In this document: positions 1 through 10,071 of the stretch, piece by piece
How positions within the stretch are numbered: position 1 is the stretch's first letter
How the letters are laid out: each line of letters starts with the position of its first letter
From: Irineochytrium annulatum
Taxonomy: Eukaryota > Chytridiomycota > Chytridiomycetes > Chytridiales > Chytridiaceae
Reading direction: 5' to 3'
DNA: 30,553 bases
Assembly: GCA_027600665.1 (NCBI GenBank)
Contig: JADGJL010000224.1
Span: 1 to 30,553, forward strand
The notes under the pieces: model-generated
The model's input: the letters and a program-made list of their open reading frames with translations, nothing else
Database searches by the model: none
What the model was told of the DNA's origin: nothing
Made by a program: the position numbers and the translations under genes

Positions 1-1035
1 GTCCAGGGAAGCGGGTTTGACTGCGAAAGTATGGCGGGCTTTGCGCCGGGCAGCGGCGCGAGGGCGGGTCAAGGGGCGGGCGTCACGTGCAGCGCGCCGG
101 AGTGGGGGGCCGATTATACGACCGAGCTGGCGAGGGCGAGGGCGATTTATGAGAGCGTGGTGAAGAACCCGGGGGCGGAGAAGGTGCGCGGTCATCATGA
201 CGTTGTTCTTTTGTGCTAAAAAAATGGCTGCGAAAAAGATGTTTACGATGAACCCGGCGATCACGGCCGAGGACGAGCAAGCGTTTTTGGAGAGGAATCT
301 CGAGCTCCTCTCGTCTATGAGCGGGACGGCGATGTCGGGCGCTGGGTCGCCGTTGGGCTCGGCGGCGTATGCGGAGAACGTTTCGTCTCGGTTGGCCACC
401 AGCTCAATGAGCAGCACGGACATGCTTGAGGATGTGAGCGCGAAGCTTGCGCGGCTCGCCAAGTTAAAGGTTTGTTGCTCTTTTTTTTTCGGACACACGA
501 TGGACGGAAGCTAATAGGTTCGTGATAGGAGCAAAGCCAAGTTGCGTCCATGGTCCGGGAGAAAAGCAAAGGCAGCGGCGATGTAAGTTCTGCTTTGATT
601 GTGCTGTTGTACTGCGGCTCCATTGTTGCCGTTAATCTTTCCGCGTTGACTGCTCACTAATGATCGTTCGATTGAAAGATCACGTTGCCAGCCGGTCTCG
701 TCCAAGGAGCGAACGGGGCGAACGGCGCTCCAGGGACATCGCAAAACGAGGTCCTCGCCAACTTTTTTCAATCCCTCCTCACGAAGAAAGCCGGTGCGGG
801 CGGCGCGGCCGTTCCCGGCACGAATACGTCGGTCGCGTCGCTGGGATCCGGGAGGTCATCGTCCGTGTCAAACGCGGGTGGATCCGGGCAGAGGTCGACG
901 TCTATGACGTTGGGCGGTGGGGGGAGCTCGATGGGCCTTGGCGCGTCGTCGGCGACGAGCAGCCCCCAGGGGAGTCCGCAGAGTGTGAATGGGCATTTGG
1001 CGGTGCCGGGGTCGCCGCCGGATAGGGGTGCATAG
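1..1035 (+). CDS. Cytoplasmic dynein light intermediate chain, C-terminal part (5' end outside window)
   Basis: The light intermediate chain links the dynein motor to cargo adaptors on microtubules. Four exons are visible, all joined in phase 0: 1-183, 239-469, 529-582 and 679-1035. Exon 2 carries AITAEDEQAFLERNLELL, which matches the DLIC segment just after the GTPase-like domain (animal form EIIAEDDQVFL). Exon 4 carries NEVLANFFQSLLTKK (nt 745-789), a close match to DLIC helix 1 (animal VLANFFNSLLSKK), which docks into adaptors such as Hook and BICD proteins. The rest is a Ser/Gly-rich disordered tail ending in TAG at 1033. The adaptor helix makes the call firm even though the GTPase-like core is missing. 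Introns of 55, 59 and 96 bp have clear CTAA branch sites. Confidence 0.85.
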
Positions 1036-2210
1036 ATAGACGCGAGACTCATTCTGTTAGTGTTTACAAACGTTCTCTTCATAAATTTTCGTTAAAGCTA
1101 TCTTTCGTTGCCATGACGTAAAGAAGTCATTTTTTCAACCAACTACAACTACAGCTCTGGTGATACTGTGTCTATCTCATCCCTGCCATCTAGCAACGTG
1201 CTCCTGACGCAAAGCCCGTCATCATCGTTCAATAAGTGGTTTAACAATGCAACCCGGGGAGAGCGCCTGTGTAGACACTCTGAATCCGCATTGAATTTCG
1301 TTAGGCGGGTCGAAGAAAGGATGCCCGGGTTTCCGTTGATACGTACTTATCATGGCCAGCTTTCTCGTTGCTCCGCGGATGTCTTTAAAGTAGATACGTG
1401 CGGGACGCGCACGAGGCCTTCAGCGACTTCCACACATGCGCAACACGTAGCGCTCACGGGCTACCATCCTACGGAGAAGTGGTTCTTACTTATAAAACCG
1501 TTCCTCGGAATTAACTCTCATTCTCCTGTTGATTATCCTAGCCGCCATCCATTTTTCTACTTGCCGTCCAGCTCTTATTCTCGATCGCCATCCATTATTC
1601 GCCATTCTCCAAATTACCTCTCACTTTCACCTACCCCCGAGCCCGAGTCCAGCGGCTGCGCCGTAGCTCCAGCCAACGTTTCCTCGCATGGCGTTTGCTT
1701 CTTGGAGGCTTGATTGAGCATTGGTCTATTAGGCAACAACAGTTCAGGCTATGCCGACGTCCGTGGATGAAGGCAGTAAGTCGTGTAGAGAGGATGTACT
1801 ATTGCAGATAAGTTTAGACTCTTTTTGACTTGCTTTGCTAAATTACCCATGACTTACCTCACCCTTTACTCATCCCTTCCTTTTAGGAGATTTACAAATT
1901 GACAATTCTTAGTTAGCTGGTCGATAGTCTTTCTTACAGAGGTGTGTGTGCAAGGAGTTGCCGTTACGCTCACAACAAAAGACGGAGGGAAAGTTGCAAT
2001 TATTCCGATATGGAGAAAATGCGCCGTTGCTTGATCTTGTACGCAAAAACACCATTTTGTTGTTTGTGCAGAACAAACAAGCAAAAACAAAATGTTGGGC
2101 GTCTCAGAAGTTCGCATTTTGCCAGCAGGACAATAACAAATTAAGTAGTAATATTAGTATCAACTTGCGCAGGTATAGCACTATTATACAACCCTCCTCC
2201 TCACTTCCTA
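1036..2210. other. Intergenic region without a convincing gene
   Basis: About 1.2 kb between the dynein gene and the 3' end of the cysteine-rich gene. A 181-codon open frame (1168-1713, +) starts at GTG and reads as low-quality Ser/Pro-rich sequence, so I do not call it. A TATAAAA sits near 1491. An ATG at 1751 is followed 25 nt later by a perfect GTAAGT donor (1776), and a strong polypyrimidine-AG acceptor with a GCTAAAT branch site ends at 1887. Splicing them gives only a 13-codon peptide, so this may be a non-coding or leader transcript. Confidence 0.4.
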
Positions 2211-2969
2211 TCAACAACAGCAAAACAAGAGTCCAAGTATGCCCCCAAATATGTCCCCGGCGCTGCCACAGCCCGCTCCTAACCCGCCACAGCACACGGT
2301 ACAGCCCTCGCCGAGCCCACCACAGCAAGCGATGCAGCCCTCGCCACACGCGGAGCAGCCCTCAGCGATCCCGACACAGCACCCGTTGCAGCAGGGTTCG
2401 ATGACCGCGCAACGGCAGCATACTTCAAAAGTCCCAAAGATGCAGAGGTCGCAGCAGGAATCATCTCGATTCCGGTAGGACACCCCGCCGGCACCTCGAT
2501 GGCCTTCGTTGTCGATACAGCAGATGCAGCACACGCAGCAATTGTCGCAGTCGCGTCCGCTGCAGCACCGCTCCCGCCACCGCCGCGGTCTCCGCCTCGC
2601 CTCGCCGTCCGGCAGCTGCTCCCAGCGATCCGCGTCCCTAGCCACGCCCTCCTCTTGGTCCGGAGAAGGTTTTAAGACGGCAAAAGGAACGATGGGGGAT
2701 GGCGCGACAACCGTCACATTAGACACGCCGGCCGGCATGGGGTCGGAGACTTGCATCTGCGGCTGTCCGGTTGTCTCTACACATCGTGTCCCGACGACAA
2801 TTAGGGAAGCTCCGACAGCAGAAGCAGTGGGAATAACACACTCACCGTATGGTGGCGGGCATTCGGCAGGCGCGAAGGGTTGCGAGGCAGCGTTTGTGGA
2901 GAATCTGGACATGTCGTCTGAGGAGACCTCAGGGGCGGGCGCCGGCACACAGGAGGGCCTGGGGTCCAT
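2211..2969 (-). CDS. Cysteine-rich protein with PPxY motif and -CCC C-terminus, unknown family
   Basis: An uninterrupted 252-codon frame starting at the ATG at 2969 (the frame is open a little further upstream). The N-terminal half is Pro/Ala/Ser-rich, with a PPxY motif in AECPPPYGEC near residue 40. A very basic patch (RRRPRRWRER) then leads into a C-terminal 125 residues with 31 cysteines, mostly as CC pairs (CCVCCICC, EVCCRC, EPCCNGCC) and two GEGCxxCCGGL repeats, ending GLLFCCC. Runs of CC next to hydrophobic residues suggest palmitoylation, and a -CCC end could be prenylated; both are inference. It is not the PLAC8 pattern that I know. It lies divergent from the glucan synthase. The opposite strand is open too (Pro/Gln-rich), but that is the expected shadow of CC/GG-rich repeats. 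Confidence 0.6.
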   Translation of the reverse strand: MDPRPSCVPAPAPEVSSDDMSRFSTNAASQPFAPAECPPPYGECVIPTASAVGASLIVVGTRCVETTGQPQMQVSDPMPAGVSNVTVVAPSPIVPFAVLKPSPDQEEGVARDADRWEQLPDGEARRRPRRWRERCCSGRDCDNCCVCCICCIDNEGHRGAGGVSYRNRDDSCCDLCIFGTFEVCCRCAVIEPCCNGCCVGIAEGCSACGEGCIACCGGLGEGCTVCCGGLGAGCGSAGDIFGGILGLLFCCC

Positions 2970-3422
2970 GGCAGGTGGTGCGGGCGTCGGCAAACGTTGT
3001 TGGAGCGTGGCGGGTCGACAGTTGAGGTTAAGAAGGAAGGAGCCACTTCATTATGCACCAGCGTTGACACCCTCGCCTTCACCTTCCACAACTCCACGAT
3101 TGCCAACTCGACCCAACTTTAACTAGCAACGCCGACGTGCGAACCCACGGGAATCTCGCGATCGCGTCTGCGCCATCGAACTGAATGAAAATACACGACG
3201 GAGGAGAAGTGTGATCATGAGCTTCTGCATCCGTCCAAATGTAATAAGAAGACAGCGTCCATTGAGCAGTCAACGTCAACCAAATAGCAATCATTAATTC
3301 TTCGCGGTGCCAACGTGATGAGGAGAGTGTTGCTGGCATTTAAGGCACTTCTGTTGACTGACCAGAGACAACTTCCAAGATCAAAAGACACTTTGCCCTT
3401 CGCATCTCACTGACATTTCGCG
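2970..3422. promoter_or_regulatory. Shared upstream region of the Cys-rich gene and the glucan synthase gene
   Basis: 453 bp lie between the two divergent start codons. No clear TATA box or known motif is recognised. An ATG at 3318 opens a 30-codon frame that closes before the glucan synthase start and could act as an upstream ORF. Confidence 0.35.
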
Positions 3423-6400
3423 ATGTTTGCGGCGCGACGTGAGGAATGGCCGGGCAGGATCGGACGACCGGAGGGCCACTGCGCTGCGCTCGAAGGTGAG
3501 TGATCACTAATCGCGAAGAGATCAGCTAAATACCCATTCGCAGAGCCTAAATTCTTAAGCTTTCAGGATCCTTCGCGTGGACCTGCCTGACCGCTTTGTC
3601 GCGCACCTCCACACCCGCAGAATCAACGCTATGGATCGGATCCTTTTCAACGAACACAACTGGAGCTCGTCGAGATACGGGCACACGTCACCGCACGCAA
3701 AAGCCATGCTCTCTTGTGTCGAAGCCACGAAGGTGTACGCCGGGAGCGCGGGAAGCGAAATGGGGAATCCGGATGCCATTGAACCGACGAACGTAAGGAC
3801 CTCGTTTCACCTGTGATTGCTTTCTGCTCGCGGCCTCATATCTAATCTATCACAGTGTGCCAACCAGAGCCCCACCTCCTTCGCGTCCGGCAACCTGCCG
3901 GCTGAGGCGTCGATTCCGTCGGCTTCTTCTACAGCGGACGTGTCGGAGCAAGTCCCGGACTTCGCGCACGTGTTCGAGGAGCTTGCTCGCATGTTTGGGT
4001 TCCAGCATGACGTCGTCGCGAACGCGAGGGAGCATTTCTTGTCCTTGTATCGGTCCCGGGCGTCGAGGATGGAGTCATATCGGGCGCTTGCGACGCTGCA
4101 TGAGGATTACATTTGCGGGGATTATGCGAACTACAGGAGGTGGATCTTCTCACCGGGGCTGAACGGGCTGGACTGCGGCGATGCGGTGGATATGGAGAAT
4201 GCCGACGGCGGCGTGTCCTGGTCCGAGAGAATGAGGACTCTGTCGATAAAGGTTTTGGTCATCTTAGACTTCGGTGATTTAATTTGTGCCACCGAAGGAG
4301 CGCACATGTCAAGTCGCGCTGCATCTTCTAATTTGGAACGAAGCCTCGAATATCCGCCTCATGCCTGAGGTCCTCTGTTTTATCTTCTACCTTGCGGATG
4401 CATACCATTGTCGCTACACGGACACGGAGTTTGAAGTTGCACCGCCTGGAAAGTTTCTCGAAGACGTTATAACGCCGTTGTACGAGGTATAGTGTGAGTG
4501 TAGCCATCGCATTTCTAATACGTTATAGTTCTTGCGCGACCAGAATTGGAAATTGATCAACGGCATCTTGGTTCAGAAGGAAAAGGATCATTCGCGAATT
4601 ATCACTTACGATGTGCGTAGAAATATTCGCTTCTGTGATATTGTCAATGCAAGTGATGTTAACAAAAATTAGGACATAAACGAATTCTTTTGGTCCTTGG
4701 AATCGATTGCTACTCTCACGTTGAAAGATCACACAAAGCTTTCTTCGATTCCACTTCCTGATCGTTACTCGAGACTCAAGGAGATCAATTGGAAGAAGGC
4801 CTTCAGGAAGACGTTCATCGAATACCGCAGCTTGTTGCACCTGATTGTCAACTTCAGCCGTATATGGATCCTCCATCTGGGCTTCTTCTACTCGTACCTG
4901 GCGCTCTCGCTCGCGCCCGTTTACGCTCCAGGAGTTGAGGACAAACATCGATTGGCCGCGTCACCCAACGGCCGTTTGTACCCGCGCGCCGTAGGCTCGC
5001 CGTGGCCTCGGAATTCTCATCATGGGATAGACGAGTCAGCCGCGAAGAACGTTCAATGGAGCATCGTCGGCCTCGGAGGAGCGTTCTCAATCCTGTTCGC
5101 CATAACTGCAACAATGTCCGAGGCGTGCTTCCTACCCCATCGTCGACGGCGGTCGATGCAAATCGGCGGTCGCCTGCTGTTCCTGCTCTGCTTACTAGTG
5201 CTGAATCTCGGCCCGGCGGCGTTTGTCCTTTTCGTGTCAAAGGCGGGCAAGGCCGCCGAAATCCTTTCCACCCTTCAACTTGTGGTCTCGGCCGGGACCT
5301 TGGTGACGCTCGCCATCGTCCCACCGGTGAATCTCACCTTTAAAATGATCTTGCGGAGGCGTCGGCAAGGCAACGTGACGAGGGGAGACTGGAGCGACTT
5401 CGCCATTAATATAGCGCCGCTGAAGCCCGGGGAGAAATGGCTCAGCATCGTTATCTGGGCGGTCGTCTTCGTCAGTAAACTTATCGAGAGTCTCCTCTTC
5501 TTGGTCTTGCCGGCCGGCAAGCCTATACGGGTTCTTCTCGACATGCCGATCGCTACTCAGTGCCACGGCTTCGTGCTGCTTTGCCAAATTACGGTCTACT
5601 CTTCAATTGTCTTGTTTCTTCTCTTGCTGTTGGTACTTTTCTTCCTGGACACGTACATGTGGTGGATAGGTATGTCTTGCAATCAAACGCTGTTTCAGAT
5701 ATATCCTTAGTGTGGTCAACACTCTTGGGCGTCGTACGTGCTCTATGTTCCGGAGTCTCGGTACTGTCCCCATGGCGAAATATCTTCGCGCGACTTCCGG
5801 AGAGGTAACGCTCCTTATTGTGACTAGGATCTGTCCTTATGCGACGTAGAATGTACGTTAAGCTGTTTGCTATCGGCGACATGTCGGTGAAGCAGCGCCC
5901 GAAAACCCTCTGCGCGCAATTATGGAACGGAATTATCATTTGCATGGCGCAGGAGCATCTCATCTCGCTGAAGCAGCTGGACAAGCTCCTCTACCGGCAA
6001 CACATTTTGAATGACGATTCCGCCGGATTTTCGACCTCGGGGGCGGACAGTGTCAACAACATGGTCGATGCCGTAAAGTCGCGGATCGAAAAGCCGAGGT
6101 TCTTTACTGCGCAGGAGGATGTATCGACGAAGATGGAGGTAAGGCCTTTTTCTGCAACTCGCTTGACAACTACAGTATCTATCGCCGGGGAGTGAGGCTA
6201 AGAGGAGGATTACGTTCTTCGCGCAATCTCTGTAAGTCCTATGTTCATCTTTAACGTAATAATCAACACACTAGCAGGTCGACCACGTTCCCGGAGCCCA
6301 CTTCTGTCTTCAAGATGCCGGCCTTTTGTGTTTTGACGCCGCACTTCAATGAGAAGATTCTGTTGTCGCTGAGGGAAATTATTCGAGAGGACGATTCGAG

Positions 6401-9400
6401 TTCGTCAATTACGATCCTCGAGTACTTGAAGTGCCTCCATCCGGAAGAGTAAGTTGCAATCGGCGTTCGTTGGTGTTAAACTATCTAAATGCAACGCAGG
6501 TGGGCAAACTTCGTTGACGAGACGAAATTGGCCTCGCAAGCTTCAAGCTGCTCCTACTCCGAGTCCGGCCGCGAAAGCTGCCGTTCTGATATTCCCCTGC
6601 GTGCGGTTGGATTTCGCGATCACACTCCGGAGGGGCACTTGCGCACGCGAATATGGGCGTCTCTTCGGTCGCAGACGCTGTATCGGACCGTGTCGGGGTA
6701 AGCCTCACTTTTGTATATTTGAGGTACTGACAGCCATTGCGATAGATTTATGAACTACGCCAAAGCTTTGAAGCTCCTTCTCCGAATCGAGCATCAGGAG
6801 ATCGGTCTTAGGCACGGCAACCAAAGCGACCTTGAGAGCGAGCTGGACGCGATCGTGTCCTCGAAGTTTCAATTCGTCGTCGCGATGCAACGGCTCAGCT
6901 CTTTCAACAGCGCGGAGAAGAGTGATCTAGAATTGCTTTTCCAGATGTATCCCGAGCTCAAGGTTGGTTATCTCGACTGCATTGACGGAAAGCACTACTC
7001 CGTGTTGATCGATGGCAAATGCCCCTTCGATAACAACGGCGCGCGATTGCCGCGATTTAAAGTTCAATTACCCGGCCCGCCAGTAAGCTGTCGCTCGCAC
7101 TTTCACAAATGTTGCTCGTTCTGACGTTTCTGTAGATTTTGGGCGACGGCAAAGCCGACAACCAAAACCAAAACATTATTTGGACGCGTGGCGAGTTTCT
7201 GCAGCTCATCGATGCGAACCAGGACAACTACTTAGAAGAGGCCATCAAAATTCGATCGATGCTGCAGGAGTTCGAGGTCTCGGCAAGAACCCCTGTTGCT
7301 ATTGTCGGCACGCGCGAGTTCATTTTTTCGGAGAGAATTGGCGTCCTCGGCGATGTTGCCGCCGGTAAAGAGTACGCTTTCGGGACGATCTCGCAGCGCG
7401 TGACGGCAAAGCTAGGAGGCCGTCTGCATTACGGTCACCCCGACTTTCTGAACGCCATCTTTATGACTACTCGCGGAGGTACGACCTGATTGGCGTGACT
7501 GATTTTCAAAGCGGCCTTACGCAGGTGCCAGCAAGGCGCAGAAAGGCCTCTCGGTCAACGAGGATATCTTTGCTGGGATGACCGCCATGCTTCGAGGCGG
7601 CCGTATCAAGCACACGGAGTACATGCAGTGCGGGAAGGGCCGGGACCTTGGATTCTCTTCCATCCTCAAGTTTGTCGCGAAAATCGGGGCGGGGATGGGC
7701 GAGCAGATGCTCTCACGGGAGCACTACTATCTCGGGTTATTTCTGCCCATGGACCGATTGTTGACGTTTTACTATGGGCATCCCGTAAGACCTTTTTTTT
7801 TTAATTTTTAATTTTAAACTTTTATTTATGTTTGCTTACTTCGACTCACGCTTTGTTAGGGATTCCACGTCAACAACATTTTCATTATGTTCTCAATTCA
7901 ATTGTTTTTGCTGTTGCTGCTGAACTTGGCCTCCTTCAACGTCTCCCTTGTCAAATGCCTCCCGCGGCTCTCAAACGAGGATCCGCTGAGGCCTAGCGGC
8001 TGTGTCGACATTGATTCCTTGCTTGAGTGGATTCGGCAGGCCGTGTTTGCCATTGTCGTGATCTTCATGGTAAGCCTTTCCCTTCGATTGATCTTGTTAA
8101 GCTCCATAGGTCACGTTCTTGCCACTCTTTTTGCAAATTCTGACGGAGCAGGGGATACTTACAGCCTTGAGCCGCATTTCGAAGCAGATTTTGTCGCTGA
8201 GCCCGCTCTTTGACGTGTTTACCACTCAAATATGTAAACGCATCGACACAAATGGCGTCTGACATTTTGTCTAGTTTCCCACACGCTTTTGAATGACCTG
8301 AACTTTGGACGAGCGGGTTATATCGCAAGCGGCAGGGGTTTTGCAACGGCGCGCATACCGTTCCAGCAGCTGTTTGCCTCCTTCTGCTCGTCGAGCATCT
8401 ACTTTGGGATTCGGATGTTTTTAATTCTGGTCTTCGTGTCTATTGCTATGGGCTTTGGGCACTTGGCCTTTTTCTGGATCATGGTATGCGGTTGAATTTG
8501 CGTCTGTTGTTGATGGCCTGGGCAGGTGCTGCCACTCGTGCTAGGGCCATTTTTATTCAACCCCCATCAATTTCGGTTACCTGACTATTTCTTGGACTTC
8601 GGCGATCTTCTGCGATGGTTTACAACGGGTAACAGGAGGAATGTAGAGGAGCCGTTGAACTCGAGGCCGGGATCTGCTGCAACTCTCGACGGCGGTTGGA
8701 TTATCTTTCATTCTTGCTTACGGGCGCAGGTCAGAGAACTGGCTTATCATGCAATGCTAAACTGGCGCAGATGACGGGCCATCGGAGAGAATATGGTCAA
8801 GGGTCAGCACAGAAGGGAACGCCTCGAGCAAAGGTCACAAACATTTTTATTCAGGAGATCTTCATTCCGATGGCTCTTGCGGGGATTTCTGCTGCCGCGT
8901 TTGGAACGGCGACCCGGTCGATGAAGGCAACTGTGCAAATAGCAGCCGTCGCGGTTTCGCCGTTCGTATTCAACGCCGCCATCCTGTTGGCCCTTCTTCC
9001 GTTTTCGCTCGTTCTTGGACCTCTTGTTTCGTCTTGTGACCGCGGGCGGTAAACTTTTCGTGTTAAATGCATTTTGAATATTTTCCAGATTTGGTGAAAC
9101 TGTGGCAATTATTGCCCATTCCATCTCGGTGTTTTACACGGTTGTAGTGTACTTGTGCATTTTTGTTGTGAGCGACGGAGCGCCTGCCAAAATTATTCTC
9201 GGAATCATTACGGCGGCTTTTATCCAGCGATGCCTGTTCAAATTTCTCATCATCCTTCTGTTGGGTCGTGAAGAATCGCATCCCGGTGCGAACATTGCGT
9301 GGTGGGACGGCATGTGGTGGCGTGCAGGCTTTGGGTGGAGAGTTGTTTTCCAGCCCTTCCGGGAACTCCTTTGCAAGATTTTGGAAATGACAGCGTTTGG

Positions 9401-9809
9401 GAACGATTTTCTGTGCGCTCTCCTCATTTACATCCTGGTAAGTCTCGCTTTCAAATGCGATTTTAACGATATGCTCTGCTTTTTGCAGCTGTTTCCAGTC
9501 TGCTGCATTCCATTTATCGACTCCTTGCACACTTTGATGCTTCTCTGGACGAGTCAAAAAGGGTGCGATACCAGCAACGACGCGTCATCGGGCAAGCACA
9601 AGGGCAGCTACCGAAGAGCGTCATCGCCATGTGGGCCAATACTGTCGAAACGCGAACGAATGGCGAGGAAGAAGCGTGCTACATGTTGTGGGTTTACATT
9701 TTGTATTTTGAGTCTCGTCTTTGTCGGCTTGGTGGTTGCGCCGGCAACAATACCTAGTCTAAGTTCATTTGCCACTACTTTACATCGACAGGTCTTTGTC
9801 TTCCCGTAA
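3423..9809 (+). CDS. FKS1: 1,3-beta-glucan synthase catalytic subunit (FKS family, GT48)
   Basis: Plasma-membrane enzyme that polymerises UDP-glucose into 1,3-beta-glucan under Rho1 control. My model has 21 exons that sum to 5415 nt (1804 aa; Fks1 of yeast is about 1876): 3423-3495, 3560-3792, 3856-4251, 4298-4486, 4529-4612, 4673-5669, 5711-5804, 5850-6138, 6176-6231, 6278-6448, 6500-6697, 6746-7082, 7136-7478, 7525-7784, 7860-8069, 8110-8233, 8275-8483, 8526-8729, 8771-9048, 9089-9437, 9489-9809. The FKS1 N-terminal domain ([18 protein letters not shown]) is followed by membrane segments in exon 6. The cytosolic GT48 core ([44 protein letters not shown]) comes next, then a multi-pass C-terminal membrane region. 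Phases agree at every junction; exon 1 and the first acceptor are the weakest part. Both echinocandin hot spots differ from the sensitive consensus. Confidence 0.93.
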
Positions 9810-10071
9810 ACGCTATCCTGAATAAAAATCTCACCATTTGCCTGAGCAGTCGAAGGCATGAGAACGTGTGCTATTAATACAGAGTATCCCTCTTTTTTAA
9901 CAAAACATCGTGTTCCATGTCGGGGGAAGAACTATCCTGGAGAGAGGTTTAACATGTCTAAAGCCAATACACTTTCATACTTTCCTGGTTGGCCACCGCC
10001 CGTAATAAATTGGCAGTCGCGAATCTTCAGACAGGACGACGCGCACGCCACGACCTGCACTGATGGAGCTG
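9810..10071. other. Gap between glucan synthase and Sel1-repeat gene
   Basis: Should hold the 3' end of the glucan synthase transcript (AATAAAA at about 9820) and the promoter of the Sel1 gene. An open frame from an ATG at 9954 cannot be joined in phase to the Sel1 exons, so it is not called. Confidence 0.4.

Noticed and set aside
1168..1713. 181-codon forward open frame
   Set aside because: Starts at GTG, Ser/Pro-rich without domain character, and overlaps a TATA-like element; no family resemblance.
2239..3126. Forward Pro/Gln-rich open frames opposite the Cys-rich gene
   Set aside because: They are the antisense of CC/GG-rich repeats; the reverse frame is longer, starts with ATG and has a coherent repeat structure.
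5670..5698. A 29-bp intron in the glucan synthase
   Set aside because: The next AG (5710) gives a 41-bp intron and restores the exact family spacing between MWWI and SVLSPW.
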